Positions 1 to 4,778 of a DNA stretch of 13,305 nt are shown one piece after another. Positions within the stretch are counted from its first letter, which is position 1. Every line of letters begins with the position of its first letter. Source of the DNA: Candidatus Kaiserbacteria bacterium RIFCSPLOWO2_01_FULL_54_20 (GTDB lineage Bacteria > Patescibacteriota > Minisyncoccia > Phycocordibacterales > UBA2100); assembly GCA_001783355.1 (NCBI GenBank), contig MFMA01000011.1, positions 1 through 13,305 of the forward strand, written 5' to 3'. The translations under genes and the position numbers were made by a program. The notes beneath the pieces are model-generated. The model did no database searches and was not told the origin of the DNA. It saw only the letters and a list, made by a program, of their open reading frames with translations.

Positions 1-104
1 CGAAGCGTCGATTTTGGTATAGGCAACGCTTTGGCAATTTCGTTGTAACTCCTACCAGTAAGCCGCATCGTAAGAGCCTGCTCCCGGTAGTCCTTCCCAT
101 GCAT
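1..104 (-). CDS. Helix-turn-helix protein, N-terminal fragment (cut by window edge)
   Basis: The reverse strand from an ATG at 104 reads MHGKDYREQALTMRLTGRSY and continues NEIAKALPIPKSTL to the window edge without a stop. The pattern of a basic start, a leucine/arginine helix, then SYNEIAKAL and PKSTL is a typical helix-turn-helix of the resolvase/transposase/HNH-associated kind, with PKSTL as the recognition helix. Proteins beginning this way are frequent in CPR genomes and are often linked to small mobile elements or homing-type endonucleases, but the catalytic part would lie outside this window. The start is chosen because the ATG directly precedes the conserved segment; I see no Shine-Dalgarno. 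Only about 34 residues are visible, so function beyond DNA binding is open. Confidence 0.6.
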   Translation of the reverse strand, partial: MHGKDYREQALTMRLTGRSYNEIAKALPIPKSTL

Positions 105-152
105 AACTAGAGTGTAACCTAGCCGGAGCAAAACGCACGCGATGGATGTGGG

Positions 153-452
153 TTACTGTTGTGGCGAAACTGTATTTTTAAGCTGCTGGAAGAAATTCTG
201 GATATCGCTGAACTGCGCTTGCGCTTTAGCGCCGGTACCTTGGATCTGTTGGTAGGTATCCAAGACCTGCTCCATCATCGGCCCAAGGTACGTCGCATAG
301 AGCCAGAGCGGCGCCACGACGAGGACGAGCGCATAGAGCACGAACTTAAGTATCCCGCCCCATAGAGCATTCCTCCGCATTTTGTGGAGCATTCGGTTAT
401 TCTCCTGCGTGAGACGCACCAGCTCCGTTAGTGTTTGGTCGTTGATCTCCAT
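153..452 (-). CDS. Small single-pass membrane protein, 99 aa
   Basis: This is a conserved-looking CPR hypothetical protein. Residues 1-30 are hydrophilic and probably helical (ENNRMLHKMRR). Residues about 33-56 form one strongly hydrophobic transmembrane segment (FVLYALVLVVAPLWLYA), and residues 57-99 are a Gln-rich helical tail that may form a coiled coil. No signal peptidase site or catalytic motif is visible. I recognise the architecture (short N-tail with ENN.ML, one or two helices, Gln-rich tail) from CPR genomes but know of no assigned function. The start at 452 is supported by a TAGAAT -10-like hexamer on the minus strand 6 nt upstream of the ATG, which would give a leaderless message. 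It is divergent from the tRNA-Arg gene. Confidence 0.75.
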   Translation of the reverse strand: MEINDQTLTELVRLTQENNRMLHKMRRNALWGGILKFVLYALVLVVAPLWLYATYLGPMMEQVLDTYQQIQGTGAKAQAQFSDIQNFFQQLKNTVSPQQ

Positions 453-458
453 GCGCTT

Positions 459-464
459 ATTCTA
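459..464 (-). promoter_or_regulatory. Putative -10 element (TAGAAT) for the 99-aa membrane protein
   Basis: The minus-strand hexamer TAGAAT matches the sigma-70 -10 consensus at five of six positions and ends 6 nt before the ATG at 452, so transcription would begin at or next to the start codon. No convincing -35 is seen. Confidence 0.35.
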
Positions 465-493
465 CCACTCCAAAAATGATAGAGTGTCCGCAA

Positions 494-566
494 GCCCCTG
501 TAGTTCAATGGATCAGAACGGACCCGTCCTAAGGGTTTGATGCAGGTCCGATTCCTGCCGGGGGCA
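494..566 (+). tRNA. tRNA-Arg (anticodon CCT)
   Basis: A complete cloverleaf can be folded. The acceptor stem is GCCCCTG/CGGGGGC, the D stem GTTC/GAAC, the anticodon stem GACCC/GGGTT with loop GTCCTAA (anticodon CCT), the variable loop has four nucleotides, and the T stem is GCAGG/CCTGC with loop TCCGATT. The discriminator is A566 and the arginine identity base A20 is present after the GG of the D loop. CCA is not encoded (ACAC follows), so it must be added after transcription. Two bases are unusual: position 55 is C instead of the near-universal U, and position 32 is G instead of a pyrimidine. The molecule would decode AGG. An extended -10-like TGATAGAGT lies at 477-485. Confidence 0.88.
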
Positions 567-613
567 CACATTCGCACTGGTGCGCTCAGTACTCTCTCCC
601 TCTCGGTCGGTCG

Positions 614-856
614 CTAGACAGCAAGAAGCTCCTGGAGCCTTTCTTGGTCGAACCCGACAGTAAGCTGATCGCCGATGACGATGACCGGCACACCCATCTG
701 GCCACTTTTTTCTATCATTTCCTTACGCTTTTCGAGATCGGTCGCGACGTTGTAGTCGGTGTACTTGACCTTGCTGGCGTCAAAAAATTCTTTCGCCATG
801 TGGCAGAAATGACATGTCGGCGTCGAGTAAATGGTCACTGGTATATTTTTTTCCAT
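614..856 (-). CDS. Glutaredoxin-like thioredoxin-fold protein, 80 aa
   Basis: This is a cytosolic thiol-disulfide oxidoreductase of the glutaredoxin/NrdH type. The order is an initial beta strand (VTIYSTPTC), the redox site C15-H-F-C18 followed by a helix (HMAKEFFD), the cis-proline loop G55-V-P57-V, and a GFD turn (68-70) ahead of the last helix. At 80 residues it is the usual length for the short glutaredoxin/NrdH group. CHFC is neither the classical CPYC of Grx nor the CVQC/CMQC of NrdH, so whether it is reduced by glutathione or by thioredoxin reductase cannot be told. It lies 37 bp downstream of the FMN reductase gene on the same strand and is probably co-transcribed. A plausible partner is the class II ribonucleotide reductase encoded later in the window; the two genes share a leader motif. 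Start: the ATG at 856 directly precedes the first strand. Confidence 0.9.
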   Translation of the reverse strand: MEKNIPVTIYSTPTCHFCHMAKEFFDASKVKYTDYNVATDLEKRKEMIEKSGQMGVPVIVIGDQLTVGFDQERLQELLAV

Positions 857-864
857 ATGATCAG

Positions 865-880
865 CAAGTTAATTTTTAAG
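865..880 (-). promoter_or_regulatory. Leader motif shared with nrdJ (CTTAAAAATTAACTTG)
   Basis: The minus-strand sequence CTTAAAAATTAACTTG ends 8 nt before the glutaredoxin ATG. A nearly identical element (TTAAGAATTAACTTG) sits just before the nrdJ start: 14 of 15 positions match. It could be a regulator or antitermination site, a translation enhancer, or a chance AT-rich match. Confidence 0.3.
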
Positions 881-893
881 TCTCGTAAATATA

Positions 894-1496
894 TCACACC
901 ACGCCCCCACGCGCCGTCTTAAGCGCCTTACCCCACCACGTGAGCTGCTCGATAAGGCCGCCCGCGCGCTCGGCATAAGGAGCGAATATCTCTGCGGCAG
1001 GCACACCCTTCCCTACTGCAATAAGCACGTCGTACGGCATGTGTACCGCGTTTCGTATAGGCGCCATCTGAAGTTCTATGGCGACTTGCCGCAGCTGTTC
1101 TGTCGTGCGCGCGCCCATCGCCGAGCCGTATGTAACGAAGGCAATAGGTTTGTTATTCCATTCCTGATACACGTAGTCGAGCGCGTTCTTCAAGACCGCC
1201 GGATATCCGTGGTTGTATTCCGGCGCGATGACGATAAAGGCGTCCGCTTCTGCGATCTTCGCTGTCCATCGTACGACCGACTCATGCGAATAGGGTTTGC
1301 TCTTATAGCCGGGTGTCTCTGCCTCGTCGAAGAGCGGCATCGGGTAGTCGCGAAGGTCGAGTAATTCGACAGTAAGGTCCTTCTGCTTTTTCGCCTCTTC
1401 AGCTATCCACTGCCCGGGCTTCTCGCTGAATCGTCCCGAGCGCGTGCTTCCAAGAATTACCTTGACGTTCAGGGGAGATGTTTGATCATTGACCAT
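894..1496 (-). CDS. NADPH-dependent FMN reductase family flavoprotein, 200 aa
   Basis: This is a flavodoxin-fold oxidoreductase (NADPH-dependent FMN reductase, Pfam FMN_red type; relatives include azoreductases, chromate and quinone reductases). The first strand and FMN phosphate loop are VILGSTRSGRFS (residues 13-24). The flavin-stacking signature is PEYNHGYPAVLKNALD (92-107), and YGSAMGAR (123-130) follows as the third flavin-contact loop. A length near 200 fits the family. The likely job is two-electron reduction of quinones, flavin or electrophiles with NADPH in the cytosol. It is the first gene of a probable two-gene unit with the glutaredoxin and is transcribed away from an HxlR-type regulator across a palindromic operator, so it is probably repressed by that protein and induced by thiol or electrophile stress. 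Start: ATG 1496; no Shine-Dalgarno is obvious. The exact substrate is unknown. Confidence 0.92.
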   Translation of the reverse strand: MVNDQTSPLNVKVILGSTRSGRFSEKPGQWIAEEAKKQKDLTVELLDLRDYPMPLFDEAETPGYKSKPYSHESVVRWTAKIAEADAFIVIAPEYNHGYPAVLKNALDYVYQEWNNKPIAFVTYGSAMGARTTEQLRQVAIELQMAPIRNAVHMPYDVLIAVGKGVPAAEIFAPYAERAGGLIEQLTWWGKALKTARGGVV

Positions 1497-1544
1497 GTGT
1501 GGTATGAGTTATGAGTAATTACTTATTCATCTGATAGTTGCAGA

Positions 1545-1573
1545 ATGATATCCTACTCACTTTACTTTGTAAA
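1545..1573 (-). promoter_or_regulatory. Promoter of the FMN reductase-glutaredoxin unit
   Basis: On the minus strand TTTACA (1573-1568, five of six to TTGACA) is separated by 17 nt from TATCAT (1550-1545, five of six to TATAAT). This is the best-matching promoter in the window. Its -35 lies inside the palindrome. The predicted leader is about 42 nt. Confidence 0.55.
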
Positions 1574-1582
1574 GTGAGTAGG
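1552..1582. promoter_or_regulatory. Palindromic operator between divergent redox gene and HxlR regulator
   Basis: A perfect 14-bp inverted repeat (left arm CCTACTCACTTTAC) with a 3-nt centre TTT lies between the FMN reductase and HxlR genes. The core TTAC-TTT-GTAA resembles dyads bound by HxlR-type winged-helix dimers. Both predicted -35 elements fall inside it, so a bound dimer would block both promoters and give autoregulation. The 7-mer TGATATC occurs on both sides (1546-1552 and 1587-1593). Confidence 0.65.
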
Positions 1583-1595
1583 GATGTGATATCGT
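1567..1595 (+). promoter_or_regulatory. Promoter of the HxlR-type regulator
   Basis: TTGTAA (1567-1572), 17 nt, then an extended -10 TGATATCGT with TATCGT at 1590-1595. Each hexamer matches consensus at four of six positions. The -10 ends 6 nt before the ATG at 1602, so the message would be leaderless. Confidence 0.4.
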
Positions 1596-1601
1596 GGTGT
1601 A

Positions 1602-1928
1602 ATGTTGCGCACAGGCAGCCAGAGAAGCAAACTTTGCCCCCGATGCCCCGTCGCGCGCGTGGCCGACCTACTTGGCGACACGTGTACGCTCCTTATTATC
1701 CGTGACCTCCTCGAGAGTCCTCGCAGATTCGGCGAGCTCGAAGATTCGCTTGGCGGCATGAGCCCGCGCACCCTTACGAACAAGCTGAAGACGCTTGAGA
1801 AGGAAAAACTGATCGTTCGTCGGAGCTTCACGAAGCCCGTCCGATTCCATTATGAACTCACGAAAAAAGGTGCGGCCTTCAACAAGGTCGTCGAGGCTAT
1901 GCGTTCGTACGGAAAAAAATATCTTTGA
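1602..1928 (+). CDS. HxlR-family winged helix-turn-helix regulator, 108 aa
   Basis: This is a DNA-binding repressor of the HxlR/MarR-like superfamily. It shows the family order: an N-terminal cysteine patch, helix 1 (CPVARVADLLGD), helix 2 (LLIIRDLLESPRRFGELEDSL), the recognition helix (MSPRTLTNKLKTLEKEKLI) and the beta wing (VRRSFTKPVRFHYELTKKG, about 82-100). The length is normal. It carries three cysteines: C12 and C15 form a CPRC motif, with C15 at the conserved family position, and C28 replaces the tryptophan usual in GDKWTLLIL-type sequences. Family members such as YodB and HypR sense electrophiles or disulfide stress through N-terminal cysteines and control flavin reductases; a similar role here is inferred from the divergent FMN reductase and glutaredoxin. 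The coding end faces a convergent minus-strand gene. Confidence 0.93.
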   Translation: MLRTGSQRSKLCPRCPVARVADLLGDTCTLLIIRDLLESPRRFGELEDSLGGMSPRTLTNKLKTLEKEKLIVRRSFTKPVRFHYELTKKGAAFNKVVEAMRSYGKKYL

Positions 1929-1955
1929 TTCTTATACTCTACGGCACGAGATACG

Positions 1956-2144
1956 TTACCTCTGTTGCTTGTAGCCACTGTACGCTAAAAATCCAGCACC
2001 GATAGCCGCACCCCAACTGAGCCACATCGGAACTTCCCATCCTCCCATAACCGCATCCCACCCAAAAAGGACGCGCGCGAGTTGGAGAAAGGCCACTATC
2101 GTAAATACGCCGGTCGAGACCGTAATATATGTTTTGTGGTTCAT
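1956..2144 (-). CDS. Small two-helix membrane protein, 62 aa
   Basis: This small protein starts MNHKTYITVSTGVFTIVAFL and has two hydrophobic segments, about residues 5-25 and 38-56, joined by a Trp/Gly-rich loop (VLFGWDAVMGGWEVPMWLSW) and ending in KQQR. I recognise no named family; similar two-helix peptides occur in many bacteria and function is unknown. The frame is open to an upstream ATG at 2174, but the ATG at 2144 is preferred because AGGTGA lies 9 nt before it and a TACAAT -10-like hexamer overlaps the 2174 codon itself. It is convergent with the HxlR gene, 27 bp apart. An overlapping ORF in another frame of the same strand (1939-2151) lacks coherent hydrophobic segments. Confidence 0.7.
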   Translation of the reverse strand: MNHKTYITVSTGVFTIVAFLQLARVLFGWDAVMGGWEVPMWLSWGAAIGAGFLAYSGYKQQR

Positions 2145-2172
2145 AGTCCATTCACCTAACTGATAATCGTTC

Positions 2173-2178
2173 ATTGTA
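2173..2178 (-). promoter_or_regulatory. Putative -10 (TACAAT) for the two-helix membrane protein
   Basis: Minus-strand TACAAT matches five of six -10 positions, in the context GTACAATGAACG, which is identical over 12 nt to the predicted nrdJ -10 region. The predicted transcript start is near 2166, upstream of the AGGTGA/ATG at 2144. The -35 is weak. Confidence 0.35.
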
Positions 2179-2204
2179 CCGCAGTTTTCACGCCTTTCAG
2201 CAAG

Positions 2205-2275
2205 TGCGGGCGAGGGGAATCGAACCCCTATCTAATGCTTGGGAAGCATTCATTCTGCCACTGAACTACGCCCGC
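2205..2275 (-). tRNA. tRNA-Gly (anticodon CCC)
   Basis: The reverse strand folds into a cloverleaf. The acceptor is GCGGGCG/CGCCCGC, the D arm GTTC..GAAT with GTGGC in the loop, the anticodon stem AATGC/GCATT with loop TTCCCAA (anticodon CCC), and the T arm GGGG TTCGATT CCCC. It reads GGG codons. The discriminator is A (complement of T2205), whereas most bacterial tRNA-Gly have U73. CCA is not encoded (CTTG follows). It lies 55 bp downstream of ftsB on the same strand and could be processed from the ftsB transcript. Confidence 0.93.
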
Positions 2276-2330
2276 CTCGCAAAAATCTAACAAAATTTTC
2301 AACCTTAAGCGAGCAGGCATGCGAGCGTCC

Positions 2331-2702
2331 CTACCACCAAAAGAACTTCCGAAGCCACTCACCCACCGTGGATGTGGCTTTCGTTGGCACCGGGACCTCT
2401 GGATCAATGATGACGATCATCTGTTCTCCCCTTTCCGCAAGTGCGTATTGCTCACGCAGGGCCTCCTCGATACCCCTGTCCGTCTTCAGGCTGTTGAGAT
2501 CGGATTCGAGCAACGCTCGGCGGCTGATGAGGTCTGCGCGTTCACGTTCGACTTGTGTCCGAAGTTCCGCGGACTCGCGCTCCTTCTTGTATACTCCCCA
2601 CACCCCCGAGACGGAGACCGCGATAAGACCGAGAAGCACCAGCATCCCGAGCCTTCGCAGGAAAAGACGTACTGCATTTTGACGTTGATTGCGTGACCAC
2701 AT
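2331..2702 (-). CDS. ftsB: FtsB/DivIC-like septum formation initiator, 123 aa
   Basis: This is a bitopic cell-division protein of the FtsB/DivIC (septum formation initiator) family. It has a basic cytoplasmic N-terminus (residues 1-17), one transmembrane helix (about 18-38, LGMLVLLGLIAVSVSGVWGVY), a periplasmic coiled coil (about 39-78, KERESAELRTQVERERADL) and the family's post-coil segment (TDRGIEEALREQYALAERGEQMI, about 74-97). A short Pro/Thr tail and the terminal RKFFWW follow. In model bacteria the protein bridges FtsL and FtsQ in the divisome. The length is typical. The name ftsB is assigned by architecture, and DivIC is an equally good label. The ATG at 2702 has AGGA 9 nt upstream, and a TAGGAT hexamer there could also act as a -10. 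It is divergent from a 41-codon gene. Confidence 0.85.
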   Translation of the reverse strand: MWSRNQRQNAVRLFLRRLGMLVLLGLIAVSVSGVWGVYKKERESAELRTQVERERADLISRRALLESDLNSLKTDRGIEEALREQYALAERGEQMIVIIDPEVPVPTKATSTVGEWLRKFFWW

Positions 2703-2712
2703 GCGCTATAAT
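2685..2712 (+). promoter_or_regulatory. Promoter (TTGATT-N16-TATAAT) of the 41-aa membrane peptide
   Basis: The consensus -10 TATAAT (2707-2712) is preceded at 16 nt by TTGATT (2685-2690). The predicted transcript start is about 2719, giving a leader near 7 nt before the ATG at 2726. The same TTGATT-N16 arrangement occurs upstream of rnpB. Confidence 0.5.
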
Positions 2713-2725
2713 CCTACCATTCTCC

Positions 2726-2851
2726 ATGAGTTTCCTTTTTCACAAGAAAACAAAGAAGATCGTGAACGCCGTATGGGGCGTGGTTGCCGTGCTTATCATC
2801 ATCGGCATGGTCGTGTTTTTTGCACCCGGTATTATTCCAGGTGTATACTAA
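2726..2851 (+). CDS. Tiny single-pass membrane protein, 41 aa
   Basis: An ATG at 2726 opens a 41-codon frame ending in TAA at 2849-2851. The product begins MSFLFHKKTKKIVNAVWGVV, continues with a hydrophobic helix (VVAVLIIIGMVVFFAP, about residues 18-34) and ends GIIPGVY. The layout, a His/Lys-rich cytoplasmic start (HKKTKKIV), Trp-Gly and one transmembrane helix ending in FAPG, is one I associate with short conserved CPR peptides; no function is known. A perfect TATAAT box directly upstream and a strong terminator shortly downstream (for lepA on the other strand) frame it as a stand-alone gene. It shares an intergenic region with ftsB. Confidence 0.7.
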   Translation: MSFLFHKKTKKIVNAVWGVVAVLIIIGMVVFFAPGIIPGVY

Positions 2852-2866
2852 GATTCCCTTACGACC

Positions 2867-2911
2867 TTAAGAAAAACCCCGGTACCACAGCGCTGCGCGC
2901 TGGCTACGGGG
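2867..2911 (-). terminator. Intrinsic terminator of lepA
   Basis: On the minus strand an imperfect GC-rich hairpin (CCCCGTAGCCAGCGC pairing with GCGCTGTGGTACCGGGG with small bulges, spanning 2877-2911) is followed at once by TTTTTCTTAAGG. It lies 16 bp after the lepA stop codon, as expected for Rho-independent termination, and separates lepA from the convergent 41-aa gene. Confidence 0.8.
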
Positions 2912-2926
2912 CAGGCCTCGTGCTCT

Positions 2927-4711
2927 TTATGCGCCCGACTCACGAACAACTTTCAAAAAAACCTCGTGGGGTATGTCAACTTTTCCGCGCGCAAGCATCT
3001 TTTTCTTCCCGCGCTTCTGTTTCTCTAGCAGCTTCATCTTTCGGGTCACGTCACCCCCATACAAATAGCCTGTTACGTCTTTGCGCATCGCCGATTTGCG
3101 CCGACTAGCGATGATACGTCCCCCGGTTTTCGCCTGTATCTTTAGTTCGAAGAGTTGTTTGGGCAGTAGATCCTCAAGTTTCTCTACCATCGACTCCGCC
3201 TCATACTGAAGGCGCCGCCTGCTTATGATTCGGGAAAAAGCAGGGACCATTTCCTCTGCTACGAGAATGTCGAGTCGCACAACATCCGCTTCGCGCATCG
3301 TAGTGAGTTCGTACGAAAGCGAGGCAAAACCGGAAGAAACACTCTTCAGTCTATCGAAAAATCCACGCATCAGTTCACGCAGGGGCATTGCAGCAGAGAG
3401 CTGCACCTTTCCATCAGGCAGAGCCTCGCTGTCCCCTACTTCCGCTTCGTGTTCATATAAAAGCTGTGACACGCTGCCTATGTACATTGGTGGCGCGATG
3501 ACATGCACGTTGGCCCACATTTCGCGCACGCGCAATGCTGTACCATCGTCGGGAAATCGCGCGGGCGCATAAATTTCTTCCACAGACCCGTTCTGCTTCG
3601 TGATCTCGTACACAGTGGTCGGCTGTGTTACCACGAGCTGCAGACTGAACTCCCTTCGCAAGCGTTCGACGATTATCTCAAGGTGAAGCATGCCCAAAAA
3701 ACCGCACCGAAAGCCCCTTCCCATGACGCCGGAAGATTCTTCTTCGTACGACAAGGAAGAGTCTGAAAGGCGTAACCTTTCGAGCGATTGACGGAGAAGG
3801 GGCAGGTCGTCCTGTGATTCGGGGTACACGCTGGCCCAAATGACCGGCGTTGGCGACCGGTATCCTGCTAGGGCGGGTGTAGGAGTGCGAGCACTGGTGA
3901 CAGTGTCTCCCACGGAGGCGACGCCGGGCTTTTTTATCCCCGTAACGACATACCCGATCTCGCCCTCGCAGAGTTCTGCACAAGGCTTCTCGTCGGGCAT
4001 CAAAACGCCAACTTCCAGGGCCGTAAAATCGGCCCTGCCCTCAATGAGCCGGAGATTGTCACCCTTTTTAATGGTCCCGCCGAAAACGCGCATATATACG
4101 ATAACACCGCGATGGTCGGAATATCCAAAATCAAACACGAGCGCCTGTGAACGCTCGCCGCTCGAACGAGGCGCGGATATACGCTCAACGACTGCGTTCA
4201 ATATGTCCGATACGCCCTCTCCCGTTTTCCCAGAAGCACGTAGCACGTTCTCCTCTTTAACCCCGAGGAGTAGGGCGAGCTCGCTCATGATATCTTTCGT
4301 CCTCGCATGGGGAGCGTCTATCTTTGAAACGACGGGAACTATCGTCAGGTTGAGATGTTTTGCGACTGATAAAACCGAAAGTGTTTGTGCCTCGACGCCT
4401 TGCGTCGCATCCACCAGCAGTACCACTCCCTCGACGGCGGAGAGCGCACGGGAAACTTCATATGCGAAATCCACGTGGCCGGGAGTGTCGATAAGATTGA
4501 GGATGTATTCCTCACCCGTATGGCTCCATTTCATACGAACAGGCTGCATTTTTATCGTGATGCCACGCTCGCGTTCCAACTCCATTCTGTCCAAGACCTG
4601 CTCTTGCATGCGCCGCGGCTCGATCGTCCCTGTTAGCTCAAGCATGCGATCCGCGAGCGTGGACTTGCCATGGTCGATATGGGCGATGATGCTGAAATTA
4701 CGGATGTTCAT
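2927..4711 (-). CDS. lepA: Elongation factor 4 (LepA) GTPase, 594 aa
   Basis: This is a translational GTPase that acts on the ribosome (EF4, back-translocation or late initiation quality control). It starts MNIRNFSIIAHIDHGKSTLA, with G1 at 10-18 (AHIDHGKST), the switch I GIT at 50-52, and G3 DTPGH at 75-79 including the catalytic histidine. Domain II, the EF-G-like domains (GRGFRCGFLGMLHLEI) and the LepA-specific C-terminal domain (YGGDVTRKMKLLEKQKRGKK) follow. The length matches E. coli LepA (599). G4 is S129-K-I-D132, where nearly all LepA proteins have NKID, and G5 reads S160-G-K in place of SAK. The ATG at 4711 is preceded by AGGGG 7 nt upstream, one of the few clear Shine-Dalgarno sites here. 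It lies 67 bp downstream of murJ on the same strand. Confidence 0.97.
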   Translation of the reverse strand: MNIRNFSIIAHIDHGKSTLADRMLELTGTIEPRRMQEQVLDRMELERERGITIKMQPVRMKWSHTGEEYILNLIDTPGHVDFAYEVSRALSAVEGVVLLVDATQGVEAQTLSVLSVAKHLNLTIVPVVSKIDAPHARTKDIMSELALLLGVKEENVLRASGKTGEGVSDILNAVVERISAPRSSGERSQALVFDFGYSDHRGVIVYMRVFGGTIKKGDNLRLIEGRADFTALEVGVLMPDEKPCAELCEGEIGYVVTGIKKPGVASVGDTVTSARTPTPALAGYRSPTPVIWASVYPESQDDLPLLRQSLERLRLSDSSLSYEEESSGVMGRGFRCGFLGMLHLEIIVERLRREFSLQLVVTQPTTVYEITKQNGSVEEIYAPARFPDDGTALRVREMWANVHVIAPPMYIGSVSQLLYEHEAEVGDSEALPDGKVQLSAAMPLRELMRGFFDRLKSVSSGFASLSYELTTMREADVVRLDILVAEEMVPAFSRIISRRRLQYEAESMVEKLEDLLPKQLFELKIQAKTGGRIIASRRKSAMRKDVTGYLYGGDVTRKMKLLEKQKRGKKKMLARGKVDIPHEVFLKVVRESGA

Positions 4712-4778
4712 AACGGTCCCCTATCCTAACAAATAAAGAGGTTGCGTGCTGTGATTTTATTTCCAGCCAAAGCGGTTC

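Noticed and set aside
114..155. Inverted repeat GTAACC...GGTTAC between the HTH fragment and the 99-aa gene
   Set aside because: Six-base arms with a loop of about 30 nt and no T-run; easily due to chance.
574..585. Hairpin CGCACTGGTGCG after tRNA-Arg as a terminator
   Set aside because: The stem is only about 4 bp with a 4-nt loop and no T-run follows.
3840..4736. Long plus-strand ORF (298 codons) opposite lepA
   Set aside because: It is antisense to the strongly conserved LepA frame, its translation is Ser/Arg/Thr-rich without any domain, and it has no promoter or ribosome site.
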